From NCBI GenBank assembly GCA_045545575.1, contig JAZQBE010000096.1, positions 1-12,960 of the forward strand: a DNA stretch of 12,960 nucleotides. The letters are read 5' to 3'. Every line of letters begins with the position of its first letter. Position 1 is the stretch's first letter. The notes below the pieces were generated by a model. It had not been told where the DNA came from. It saw only the letters and a list, made by a program, of their open reading frames with translations, and made no database searches. Position numbers and translations under genes: made by a program. The stretch comes from Shuttleworthia sp045545575. Its GTDB lineage: Bacteria; Bacillota; Clostridia; Lachnospirales; Lachnospiraceae. Shown one piece after another: positions 5,916 to 12,960 of this stretch.

Positions 5916-8894
5916 ATGTACACAAAAGAACAGCTGAAAAACCCGGACCTGCAGTATCGGCCTGATGTGCGCTGGTGGCTCGCGGAAGGCTTCCACACCG
6001 ACGAAACGCTGAAAAAGGAGATCAAAGATCTGTTTGAATCCGGCTTCGGCGCGGTGGAATTCCTGGCGATGGAAGAGCCGGGCGCGGATCACAGCCTGTA
6101 CGGCTGGGGCGCGGAGGAGTGGATCCACGATTCGGATCTGGTCGTCTCCGAGACCGCAAAATACGGCATGGGCGTATCCATGACCTGCGGAACGAACTGG
6201 TCGAACGCGAATCTCGTCGACATCACGCCGGATGATCCGTGTGCCTCGAAGGAACTGGATTATGCCGCTGCGGACGTGGCGGCGGGCGAAACCTGGGAAG
6301 GCGCGCTGCTGCAGCCGGAACTGAAAATGCCGGGCGTCACGAAGCAGGATCTGGTGGCCGTGGTCGCCGCGAAAAAGGCCGGTGAGGCGGACGGAAAGCA
6401 GCTGCTCGACAAGGATGCCGCCTTCGTTCTGACGGACGAAGTCAAGGACGGCCGCCTGTCCTGGACGGCCCCCGCGGACGGTGACTATCTGCTGTTCTTC
6501 TTCTGGATTCACGGCACGGGCCAGACGGCGTCCCCGTCCATGTCCGTCTCCTATACGGTCAACTACATCGACGACTACGGCATCGAAGCCTTTAAGAAAT
6601 ACTGGGACGAAAAGGTCATCACGGAAAACCTGCAGAAGAACATGGACAAGACCGGCCGGGCCATGATGTACATGGATTCGCTGGAGCTGTCCACCTTCGC
6701 CGCCGGCGGTCAGCTGTGGGGCTATCATTTCCTGGATGAATTCAAAAAGCGCCGCGGTTACGACCTGACGCCGTACCTGCCCTTCGTTGTCCGCGAGGCG
6801 GGTATGATGCAGCCGGTGTTCATCTATTATTATTACAGCACCGATGCCGCCTGGTCCGAGAAGCTCTGGAACGATCTGTACCAGACCACGACGGACTGCT
6901 ACTGCGACAACATGATGAAGCCCATGCAGGAATGGCTGCACAGCCACGGCATGCAGCTGCGCAGCGAGATTTCCTACGGCCTGCCCTTCGAGATCTCCCA
7001 GCCCGGCAAGTATGTGGACGGCATCGAGACCGAGTCGCTGGAATTCGCCTCCCAGGTGGATTCCCACCGCGGCCTGGCCGGCGCGGCCCACATTTACGAC
7101 CGCATTTTCTCCAGCGAGACCGGCGCGACGCTCTTAAACTACATGGAGCCGCTGGATTTCTACAACCAGATCATCTTCTCGCAGTTCGCCGCGGGCATCA
7201 CCCGCACCGTGCTGCACGGCTATTCCGCCACCGCCGGCTCCGAAGCCGCGACCCAGTGGCCGGGACACGAGGGCATGTGGCCCATCTTCTCCGAGCGCTT
7301 CGGACACCGCCAGCCGGCGTATGTCCATTATAAGGACTGGACGAAGATGGTGGCGCGCTACCAGATGCTGCTGCGCATGGGCAAGCCGCGCATGGACTTA
7401 GGCATCGTCCGCCTGGACTACAATTACAACAACGCCATCATGTTTGAGGGCATGATGGCCGGCAGCGAAGAGCGCTACTACGCCCAGATGGGCATGCGAG
7501 GAGGCCAGGCTTTCTACTGGCAGGATTTAAGTCTGCAGAACGCCGGCTACACCTATGATTACTTCGCGCCGCAGATCCTGGAAGAGGCCTTTGTGGACAC
7601 CGACGGCCGCGTGCTTCTGCCCGACGGCCCGGGCTACCAGGCGCTGATCTTCTATCAGGAAGTGCTGCCCGTCGAGACCGCGAAGAAGCTGCTGGCCCTG
7701 GCAAAGAAGGGCCTGCCGGTCATCTTCGTCAACGGCTGCAAGGAAAAGATCCGTCCGGGCGTGGAAGTGACCTACGGCCAGGCCGCGTCGAAGACCCCGT
7801 TCCTCGACGGGAAGGACGAGGAACTTGCGGCCATCGTCGCGGAAATCAAGGCGCTTCCGAACGCCCGCACCTTAGACGCCCAGGGCGAAACCCTTGACGC
7901 CTTAAAGGATCTGGGCGTCGCGCCCCGTGCGGCCTTTGCCCAGAGCAATCCCAACGTGCTGACCTGCATGAAAGAGGACGGCGATCGTCTGCATCTGTTC
8001 GTCTACAACATGCAGCATGCCCGCACCGAGTCTGAAAACGTCACGCTCTGCGTGCAGGGCGCCGGCCACGTGGACGAAGCGGACTGCTGGAACGGCACGC
8101 AAGGCCCGGCGGCCTCCTGGAAGGCGGCGGACGGATACACCGTCATCGATACCGTCCTGGCCCCCGGCCAGGCCCGCATGTTCATCATTGATCTCGCCGC
8201 CGGCGACGGCGAGCACCACGCCGAAACGAAGGTGACGGCGGAAATCGATCTTCCGGTCTGGACCCTGCAGGTGGAAGACTGGAACGCCGGCGAGCGCGTC
8301 GACATCGTTGAAGACCGCGGCCTGGGCATCGTCACCCATGAAGTCGACTACAAGACGGCGAAGACGTTGCTCGACCCGGTGCAGACGGAGCTGCTTCCGT
8401 GGAAAGACATCCCGGGCGTCGGTCCGGAGGTCTCCGGTGTCGGCACCTACACGACGACCGTGAATCTTCCTGCGGACCTGTTTGGGACAGCGGAAAACGC
8501 CGCGGCCGGAAAGAAGATCTGTCTGTCCGTCGGCAGCACCAACGGCGCCACCTACGCCATCTATGTGAACGGCGAAAAGACAGCGGTTCCGGACTACAAC
8601 GGCCGCTGCACCGACATCACGCCGCAGCTGCACGCCGGCGAAAACGAGATCAAAGTCGAAGTCTCCACCACCTTAAACAACCGCCTGATCGAGCGCGGCT
8701 ACTACAAGTCCTCGACCGACATGTCCCAGCTGCTGGCCGCGAACGCCAACAACGGCAACGTATCCCTTGGCAGCGATGTGGAAGCGGCCGCCGACATTCC
8801 GATGGCCGGCATGGGCATGCTGATTGCCGCGAACGTCCGCGTGCGCGACTACGGCATGACCGGACCGGTGAAGCTGCTGGTCTGCGAAGAATAA
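5916..8894 (+). CDS. GH106-like alpha-L-rhamnosidase, cytoplasmic
   Basis: The 992-residue product resembles glycoside hydrolase family 106, whose characterised members remove alpha-L-rhamnose from pectic and other rhamnosides. The N-terminus RPDVRWWLAEGF, then LKKEIKDLFESGFGAVEFLAMEE (about 15-54), matches the opening of the family's barrel. Acidic residues in barrel-like segments, E351 (LRSEISYG), E371/E373/E376 and E401 (SSETGATLLNYMEP), are candidates for the catalytic pair; I cannot assign them by alignment. Residues about 780-990 form beta-sandwich domains with a galactose-binding-like fold. There is no signal peptide, so it should act on imported substrate. GGAGAGGAGAG precedes the ATG. 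It is first in the operon with the symporter and the GH78 enzyme. The family call is from memory of the fold's motifs; a related uncharacterised family is possible. Confidence 0.82.
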   Translation: MYTKEQLKNPDLQYRPDVRWWLAEGFHTDETLKKEIKDLFESGFGAVEFLAMEEPGADHSLYGWGAEEWIHDSDLVVSETAKYGMGVSMTCGTNWSNANLVDITPDDPCASKELDYAAADVAAGETWEGALLQPELKMPGVTKQDLVAVVAAKKAGEADGKQLLDKDAAFVLTDEVKDGRLSWTAPADGDYLLFFFWIHGTGQTASPSMSVSYTVNYIDDYGIEAFKKYWDEKVITENLQKNMDKTGRAMMYMDSLELSTFAAGGQLWGYHFLDEFKKRRGYDLTPYLPFVVREAGMMQPVFIYYYYSTDAAWSEKLWNDLYQTTTDCYCDNMMKPMQEWLHSHGMQLRSEISYGLPFEISQPGKYVDGIETESLEFASQVDSHRGLAGAAHIYDRIFSSETGATLLNYMEPLDFYNQIIFSQFAAGITRTVLHGYSATAGSEAATQWPGHEGMWPIFSERFGHRQPAYVHYKDWTKMVARYQMLLRMGKPRMDLGIVRLDYNYNNAIMFEGMMAGSEERYYAQMGMRGGQAFYWQDLSLQNAGYTYDYFAPQILEEAFVDTDGRVLLPDGPGYQALIFYQEVLPVETAKKLLALAKKGLPVIFVNGCKEKIRPGVEVTYGQAASKTPFLDGKDEELAAIVAEIKALPNARTLDAQGETLDALKDLGVAPRAAFAQSNPNVLTCMKEDGDRLHLFVYNMQHARTESENVTLCVQGAGHVDEADCWNGTQGPAASWKAADGYTVIDTVLAPGQARMFIIDLAAGDGEHHAETKVTAEIDLPVWTLQVEDWNAGERVDIVEDRGLGIVTHEVDYKTAKTLLDPVQTELLPWKDIPGVGPEVSGVGTYTTTVNLPADLFGTAENAAAGKKICLSVGSTNGATYAIYVNGEKTAVPDYNGRCTDITPQLHAGENEIKVEVSTTLNNRLIERGYYKSSTDMSQLLAANANNGNVSLGSDVEAAADIPMAGMGMLIAANVRVRDYGMTGPVKLLVCEE

Positions 8895-8904
8895 AAGGAA
8901 AACC

Positions 8905-8929
8905 GGAACGGGGGTCAGGCACGCGTTCC
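8905..8929 (+). repeat. 25-bp REP-like repeat, one mismatch
   Basis: It starts 10 nt after the GH106 stop. One base differs from consensus (CACGCG for CACCCG), which shortens the paired arm near the loop, but the outer stem extends through flanks to 11 bp (8900-8910 with 8924-8934). Only TTTG follows, so termination should be weak, in keeping with read-through to the symporter gene. The 132-bp gap it sits in shows no other gene. Confidence 0.9.
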
Positions 8930-9026
8930 GGTTTGCCGCCAAACAATACACATCACTATTCAAAGATGACCGCGACGCGTCCGGCGGCCCGCGAAAAAAC
9001 GGTCGGAAGAAAGAAGGGAGCAATAA

Positions 9027-10388
9027 ATGGGAGGTAAAGTTTCAGAAAAAATCGGTATCGGCGAGAAGATTGCCTACTTGATGGCGAACATCGGCAACAT
9101 CCCGCTGATGACGCTGCTGGGAACATTTTTCCTGATCTTCTACACGGATGTGGTCGGTCTTGATCCGGGCAAACTGGCGACGCTGTTTCTGGTTTCGAAG
9201 GTCGTGGACGGCATCAGCGATCCGATCATGGGCTTTGTCCTGGACAAGTTCAAGGTCACGAAAATGGGCAAGTTCCGCCCGATGCTGATCATCGGCACGA
9301 TCGTCTGCTCGATCAACTATGCGCTGCTGTGGTTCGGCGCGGTGTGGAGCCCGGTCGGCAAATACGCGATCGTCTACATCACCTATATCCTGCTTGGCTG
9401 GACCTTTGACATCATGGACATCTCCTTAAACAGCCTGCTGCCGGTCATGACTGCGGACAACAAGGAGCGCAACACCCTGTCCCTGATCAAGTCCGTCGGC
9501 TACATCGGCGGCGCGATGGCCTTAAGCATCGGCGGCCCGATTATCGTGGCTTCCGGTACGCTGGAGAGCTACTATGTGCTGATCTTCGGTTCCCTGGCCG
9601 TGGTCGTGGTCTTTTCCATCATCGGCGCGCTGGGCGTACATGAGCGCGTGAGTTTTGAAGGCACCGAGGACGAAAAGTACGGCATCAAGGAGCTGTTTCA
9701 GTTCCTGACCTGCAAGCCGGTTTTGATCACGTTCCTCGCGGGCTTCCTTTCTCTGCTGGGTCAGCAGGCCGCCGGCGGCGCGAACTCGTTCTTCTTTACC
9801 TATCTGATGGGTGACCTGAAGCTGATGTCTGCCGTTTCCGGTCTTGCGCTGGTCGGCATGGTACCCGGCATGATCATTTCCCCGATTCTTGCCAACAAGT
9901 TCGGCAAAAAGTGGGTCTATGTGATCGGCCTTGGAATCTCTGCGGCGGCCAGCCTGATCCGTCTGATCGCTCCGACCTCGATGGGACTGATCTATGTCGG
10001 CTCCATCGGCGCCAGCCTCGGCATGGGCTTCGTGATGCCGCTGACCTATGGTATCCAGGCGGATAACACCATGTACGTGCAGTACAGCACCGGCAAGCGC
10101 GCCGAAGCGGCCATCGCGTCCTTAAGCTCCTTCATCACGAAGGTGGGACAGGGCGTCGCGGGCGCCATCCCCGGTTACGTGCTTGCGTGGACCGGCTTTG
10201 TCAGCGGTGCGGAAACCCAGCCCGCCAGCGCGGTAACCGGCCTGATCGTGGTCGTCTGCCTGCTGCCCGGCCTGTTCTCGCTGATTGCGATGATCATCTT
10301 CGCCCTCGGCTACAAGCTGAGCAAGAAAAACATCGACGACATGGCTCTGGCCATCGAAAACGGCGAGCATATGACGAATGCGCTGTAA
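9027..10388 (+). CDS. GPH family sugar:cation symporter (MelB/XynP-like)
   Basis: This 453-residue, twelve-helix transporter belongs to the glycoside-pentoside-hexuronide:cation symporters, which import glycosides with Na+ or H+. The N-terminal signature is clear: IAYLMANIGN (15-24), then DGISDPIMGFVLDKF (61-75), followed by KMGKFRP (79-85). D61 and D65 have the same D-x-x-x-D spacing as the cation-site aspartates of MelB (D55, D59). The family's usual length is about 450-480 residues. GGGAG lies 7-11 bases before the ATG. It is placed between two alpha-L-rhamnosidase genes, so the probable cargo is a rhamnose-containing oligosaccharide or glycoside, entering intact for cytoplasmic hydrolysis. 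Substrate identity is inferred from neighbours only. Confidence 0.93.
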   Translation: MGGKVSEKIGIGEKIAYLMANIGNIPLMTLLGTFFLIFYTDVVGLDPGKLATLFLVSKVVDGISDPIMGFVLDKFKVTKMGKFRPMLIIGTIVCSINYALLWFGAVWSPVGKYAIVYITYILLGWTFDIMDISLNSLLPVMTADNKERNTLSLIKSVGYIGGAMALSIGGPIIVASGTLESYYVLIFGSLAVVVVFSIIGALGVHERVSFEGTEDEKYGIKELFQFLTCKPVLITFLAGFLSLLGQQAAGGANSFFFTYLMGDLKLMSAVSGLALVGMVPGMIISPILANKFGKKWVYVIGLGISAAASLIRLIAPTSMGLIYVGSIGASLGMGFVMPLTYGIQADNTMYVQYSTGKRAEAAIASLSSFITKVGQGVAGAIPGYVLAWTGFVSGAETQPASAVTGLIVVVCLLPGLFSLIAMIIFALGYKLSKKNIDDMALAIENGEHMTNAL

Positions 10389-10399
10389 TGGTTTATAAT
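10371..10399 (+). promoter_or_regulatory. Candidate internal promoter for the GH78 gene
   Basis: A perfect TATAAT at 10394-10399 lies 17 bp after ATGACG (10371-10376, 4 of 6 for -35). The -35 is within the last codons of the symporter gene. Transcription would start near 10406, inside the first of two repeat hairpins, giving GH78 a leader of about 83 nt. Confidence 0.5.
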
Positions 10400-10400
10400 C

Positions 10401-10425
10401 GGAACAGGGGGCCGACCCCTGTTCC
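10401..10425 (-). repeat. Variant repeat copy with compensatory stem changes
   Basis: Same length and place as other copies (12 nt after the symporter stop), but five bases differ from the consensus. Positions 6 and 20, which pair, both changed (G-C to A-T), and position 9 changed so that it now pairs with 17. The result is a perfect 10-bp stem, GGAACAGGGG with CCCCTGTTCC, and a 5-nt loop. Confidence 0.8.
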
Positions 10426-10432
10426 ACTTTTC

Positions 10433-10470
10433 CGGAACGGGGGTCAGGCACCCGTTCCGTTTTTTGTTTT
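10433..10470 (+). terminator. Intrinsic terminator or attenuator in the GH78 leader
   Basis: The 9-bp stem CGGAACGGG (10433-10441) pairs with CCCGTTCCG (10451-10459) and is followed by TTTTTTGTTTT. This is a textbook intrinsic terminator only a few bases before the GH78 ribosome binding site (10475-10481). The right arm of the preceding variant copy can pair with the left arm of this one (ten pairs, one G-U), which would dissolve the terminator. It could therefore attenuate GH78 expression. Confidence 0.65.
10434..10458 (+). repeat. 25-bp REP-like repeat, complete copy
   Basis: Exact copy in the GTCAGGC orientation, 8 bp downstream of the variant copy and inverted relative to it, the same pairing seen at 4676-4739. 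It forms the stem of the terminator at 10433-10470. Confidence 0.93.
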
Positions 10471-10488
10471 AAGAGGGGAGGTGCGCAC

Positions 10489-12774
10489 ATGAATGCATGT
10501 TTTATCACGGGCGATGCCGGAACGTTTGATCCGAAGGGGCCCTTTGCGCCGGCGCTGTATTTCCGGAAATCCTTTGCTGTTTCCGAAGGCCTGCAGTCGG
10601 CCAGGCTGGCGATGACGTCGCTGGGAAACTACATTCCCTGCGTCAACGGGCAGCGACCGTACGGAAGCCTGCTCGCGCCGGGGTACACGGAGTATCCGAA
10701 GCGTCTGCAGTTCCAGACCTATGATGTAACGGCGCTGCTGGCCCCCGGCGAAAACGTCCTCGGCGCGATCCTCGGCGACGGCTGGTACCGGGGCAGCTGC
10801 GGCCCCTTCGGCAATCGCGGGACCTACGGCGTCGAGCGCGCCCTCGCGGCGGAGCTTACGCTGACGTACGCGGATCACACCGACGTCATCCAGACGGAGC
10901 CGTCCTGGAAGGTGACGGATGCCGGCCCGGTGCGGGAACAGGACATCAAGCGGATCGAGCACTATGACGCGCGCATGGAAATGCCGGGCTGGAACAAAGC
11001 CGGCTTTGACGACAGCGCCTGGAAAGACAGCCAGCTTTCGCTGTACGAAGGAGAACTCGTTCCGGACGGGGGGGAGATCGTCTGCACCCACGAGTGCTTC
11101 AGCCCGCAGGTGCTTCAGACGCCGAACGGCGATACCTTGCTTGATTTCGGCCAGAACATGGCCGGCATCGTGACCTTTACCGTGACGGGATCCGCCGGGC
11201 AGACGGTGCGCCTTCTGCACGGTGAAGCCCTTGACGCGGAAGGAAACTTTACGACCTCCAACCTGGGCAGCGACAAAATCCTGCCTCTGGGCCAGGAAAT
11301 CGTCTATGACTTAATCGACGGCCCGCAGACCTATACGCCGCAGTTTCTGATCTGCGGCTTCCGCTACGTGAAGCTTGTCGGCTGGCCGGAAGATGTCCGC
11401 CCGGAAAACTTCGCCGCCTATGCGGTCTATTCCGACGTGCGGATGACGGGCAGCTTCACCTGCTCCAACGAGAAGATCAACCGCCTCGTCAAAAACGTGG
11501 AATGGTCCTTAAAGAGCAACTTCGTCGACATCCCCACGGACTGTCCGCAGCGCGAGCGCGCGGGCTGGACCGGCGACATCAACGTCTTCATCGAGTGTGC
11601 GAACCTGTTCGCCGACACGCAGAAATTCATCGGCCGCTGGCTGAAGGACGTCGTGCTGACGCAGAAGGCGGACGGTTCCGTCCTTTCCATCGTGCCCGGG
11701 GTGTACTCCATCACCGGAAAATCCCGCGAGACCACGCCGGGCGCGGCCGGCTGGGCAGACGCGATCGTCAACGTCCCGACGCAGATGTACCGGGCCTACG
11801 GCGATCCTGCGATTCTGCGCGAGACGTATGAGGCGATGAAAAAACACGTGGAATTCACCCGCCGGCGCGCGGAAAAGAACAGTCTGCGCAGCCTGTTCGG
11901 GCCGCAGGAGGGCCGGCGCTACATCGTCGACACAGGCTACCACTACGGCGAATGGCTCGAGCCGGGCGCGGCGAATCTGGTCGATGCATTAAAGGCCGGC
12001 CTGGCGCCGGACGCCGAGGTCGCGACCGCATGGTTCTACTATTCCACGAAGGAACTGGCCGATGCAGCCATCGTTCTGGGTGAGGAAAAGGACGCCGCCC
12101 GCTACTCGTCGCTGGCAAAGAAGATCCGGGAAGCGTATCTGGCGCACTTCGTGCCCGGCGGAAGGATCACGTCGGACCGCATGTGCAAATATGTGCGCCC
12201 GCTGTACATGGGCATCCTCGAAGGCGAAGCGGCAAAGGCCGCGGCGGCCGGCTTGAATGATCTGGTGGTTCGAAACGGATACCGGATCGGCACCGGATTC
12301 CTGTCGACCTACCAGATCCTGAACGTCCTGACGGACTTCGGCTACCACGAAACCGCCTGCCGGATGATCGAAAACGAAGATTGCCCCGGCTGGCTCTACG
12401 AAGTAAACAAGGGCGCGACGACGATCTGGGAAGGCTGGGACGCCATCGATCCCGAAACCGGCCGCCTGAAGGCAAAGTCGTTAAACCACTATTCCCCCGG
12501 CGCGGCGGTCTCGTGGCTCTGGACCCGCCTGTGCGGCATTCGCCCGCTCGCTCCGGGCTACCGCGAAATCGAAATCGCCCCGAAGCCCGGCGGAAGCCTG
12601 ACCGCGGCCTGCGCCGTGTATGACAGCGCGGCCGGACGGATTGTCAGTGACTGGCACATCGAAGACGGGACCTTTATCCTGCGCGTCGAAATTCCCGAAG
12701 GGGTGACGGCGCGGATCGTGCTGCCGGACGGCAGCGTCACGGAAAATGCCGAAAGCGGAGAGTATCGATGCTGA
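10489..12774 (+). CDS. GH78 alpha-L-rhamnosidase, cytoplasmic
   Basis: The 761-residue enzyme hydrolyses terminal alpha-L-rhamnose with inversion. Its domain order follows family 78: an N-terminal beta-sandwich that includes NVLGAILGDGWYRG (about 87-100), a second sandwich with LLDFGQNMAGIV (217-228), the (alpha/alpha)6 barrel from about 325, and a C-terminal sandwich from about 680. The signature DCPQRERAGWTGD spans 351-363: D351, E356 and D363 have the same spacing as D567, E572 and D579 of the Bacillus RhaB enzyme. E648 (TTIWEGWD) is the likely general base, corresponding to RhaB E841. No signal peptide is seen. GGGGAGG lies seven bases before the ATG. It may be read from the operon promoter and from the internal TATAAT promoter, through two leader hairpins. 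Confidence 0.95.
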   Translation: MNACFITGDAGTFDPKGPFAPALYFRKSFAVSEGLQSARLAMTSLGNYIPCVNGQRPYGSLLAPGYTEYPKRLQFQTYDVTALLAPGENVLGAILGDGWYRGSCGPFGNRGTYGVERALAAELTLTYADHTDVIQTEPSWKVTDAGPVREQDIKRIEHYDARMEMPGWNKAGFDDSAWKDSQLSLYEGELVPDGGEIVCTHECFSPQVLQTPNGDTLLDFGQNMAGIVTFTVTGSAGQTVRLLHGEALDAEGNFTTSNLGSDKILPLGQEIVYDLIDGPQTYTPQFLICGFRYVKLVGWPEDVRPENFAAYAVYSDVRMTGSFTCSNEKINRLVKNVEWSLKSNFVDIPTDCPQRERAGWTGDINVFIECANLFADTQKFIGRWLKDVVLTQKADGSVLSIVPGVYSITGKSRETTPGAAGWADAIVNVPTQMYRAYGDPAILRETYEAMKKHVEFTRRRAEKNSLRSLFGPQEGRRYIVDTGYHYGEWLEPGAANLVDALKAGLAPDAEVATAWFYYSTKELADAAIVLGEEKDAARYSSLAKKIREAYLAHFVPGGRITSDRMCKYVRPLYMGILEGEAAKAAAAGLNDLVVRNGYRIGTGFLSTYQILNVLTDFGYHETACRMIENEDCPGWLYEVNKGATTIWEGWDAIDPETGRLKAKSLNHYSPGAAVSWLWTRLCGIRPLAPGYREIEIAPKPGGSLTAACAVYDSAAGRIVSDWHIEDGTFILRVEIPEGVTARIVLPDGSVTENAESGEYRC

Positions 12775-12779
12775 AAACC

Positions 12780-12793
12780 GGAACGGGTGCCTG
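12780..12793 (-). repeat. Half copy of the repeat after GH78
   Basis: GGAACGGGTGCCTG matches one arm plus the loop of the repeat in the GCCTGA orientation and then stops abruptly within the GCCTGA motif. The break is at the same place, within a base, as in the half copy at 4744-4758. It begins 5 nt after the GH78 stop. Confidence 0.8.
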
Positions 12794-12803
12794 CCGAAAA
12801 AGC

Positions 12804-12828
12804 GGAACGGGGGTCAGGCACCCGTTCC
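12804..12828 (+). repeat. 25-bp REP-like repeat, complete copy
   Basis: Exact copy after GH78, flanked by AAAAAGC and ACTTTTG, so the hairpin extends into the A/T flanks with one mismatch. It could act as a first terminator or 3' protective hairpin ahead of the stronger terminator at 12851-12878. Confidence 0.93.
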
Positions 12829-12850
12829 ACTTTTGCCGTTTGTATGACAG

Positions 12851-12878
12851 AAAAAGCCGGGCGATTGCCCGGCTTTTT
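12851..12878. terminator. Strong bidirectional intrinsic terminator of the rhamnoside operon
   Basis: A perfect 12-bp stem, AAAAAGCCGGGC with GCCCGGCTTTTT, closes a GATT loop. The A-run and T-run give a U-tract on both strands. Its sequence is unrelated to the repeat family, so the operon end carries a dedicated terminator in addition to the repeat copies. Confidence 0.9.
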
Positions 12879-12896
12879 GTCTGATGTCTCTCAGAC
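12879..12896. promoter_or_regulatory. Small inverted repeat, possible operator
   Basis: GTCTGA and TCAGAC are perfect 6-bp arms around TGTCTC, directly after the terminator and just upstream of TTGAAA (12899-12904) and TATAGT (12917-12922). It could be an operator for a gene starting beyond the window. The stretch from here to the end shows no supportable coding start. Chance occurrence cannot be excluded. Confidence 0.3.
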
Positions 12897-12960
12897 GGTT
12901 GAAAAGGAGCTTCCTGTATAGTTTAAAGAGTGGGCGTTGAAAAAAGAAAATACCTCAGAG

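Noticed and set aside
4825..5937. A 370-codon plus-strand open frame opposite the AraC gene
   Set aside because: It reads through the AraC gene and across the divergent promoter region; composition is that of an antisense shadow.
5856..7091. A 411-codon open frame on the minus strand opposite the GH106 gene
   Set aside because: It lies within a well-supported plus-strand enzyme gene and has no recognisable domain. Long antisense frames are expected in GC-rich coding DNA.
1611..12828. The repeats as a CRISPR array
   Set aside because: The copies are dispersed singly or in pairs between genes, in both orientations, without regular spacers, and no cas gene is present.
12931..12960. Possible TTG start of a gene running off the right edge (near 12937)
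   Set aside because: Only about eight codons are visible and the upstream AAAGAG is weak, so a gene cannot be supported.

Overview
The window comes from a GC-rich bacterium, probably a member of the Bacillota (Firmicutes) living on plant or host glycans. This is inferred from strong AGGAGG-type ribosome binding sites, tight gene packing, a DUF5058-like membrane protein, and the mix of AraC regulator, GPH symporter and GH78/GH106 enzymes. Genus cannot be read from the sequence. All nine genes look intact; there is no rRNA, tRNA, transposase, CRISPR array or phage gene.

Layout. (1) 39-1632, plus strand: a two-gene unit, a membrane acyltransferase-3 protein followed 4 nt later by a GNAT acetyltransferase. 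(2) 4654-1662, minus strand: a three-gene operon of a DUF5058-like membrane protein, a second polytopic membrane protein, and an M20 metallopeptidase with an N-terminal membrane anchor; the last two overlap by 4 nt. (3) 5751-4744, minus strand: an AraC-family regulator, divergent from (4) 5916-12774, plus strand: a GH106-like alpha-L-rhamnosidase, a GPH-type cation symporter and a GH78 alpha-L-rhamnosidase. Region 3-4 reads as a rhamnoside-use locus: the symporter imports a rhamnose-capped glycoside, two enzymes without signal peptides remove rhamnose in the cytoplasm, and the AraC protein senses the sugar. The divergent intergenic region holds a 9-bp direct repeat with 21-bp periodicity, the spacing expected of an AraC-family operator. 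No rhamnose isomerase, kinase or aldolase genes are present here.

The most striking feature is a 25-bp, nearly palindromic intergenic repeat (arms GGAACGGG and CCCGTTCC around a GGTCAGGCA loop), often inside an A-run/T-run context. It occurs at least seven times as a full or near-full unit, plus two half copies and a cut-off cluster at the left edge. It lies 3' of the genes, never inside the body of one, and it separates nearly every transcription unit. It behaves like a REP-type element that doubles as an intrinsic terminator or 3' hairpin. In two genes (GNAT and AraC) the repeat itself encodes the last residues and the stop codon. One copy carries paired compensatory changes, which argues that the hairpin is under selection. 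Upstream of the GH78 gene two tandem copies could form a terminator/antiterminator switch behind a good internal promoter.
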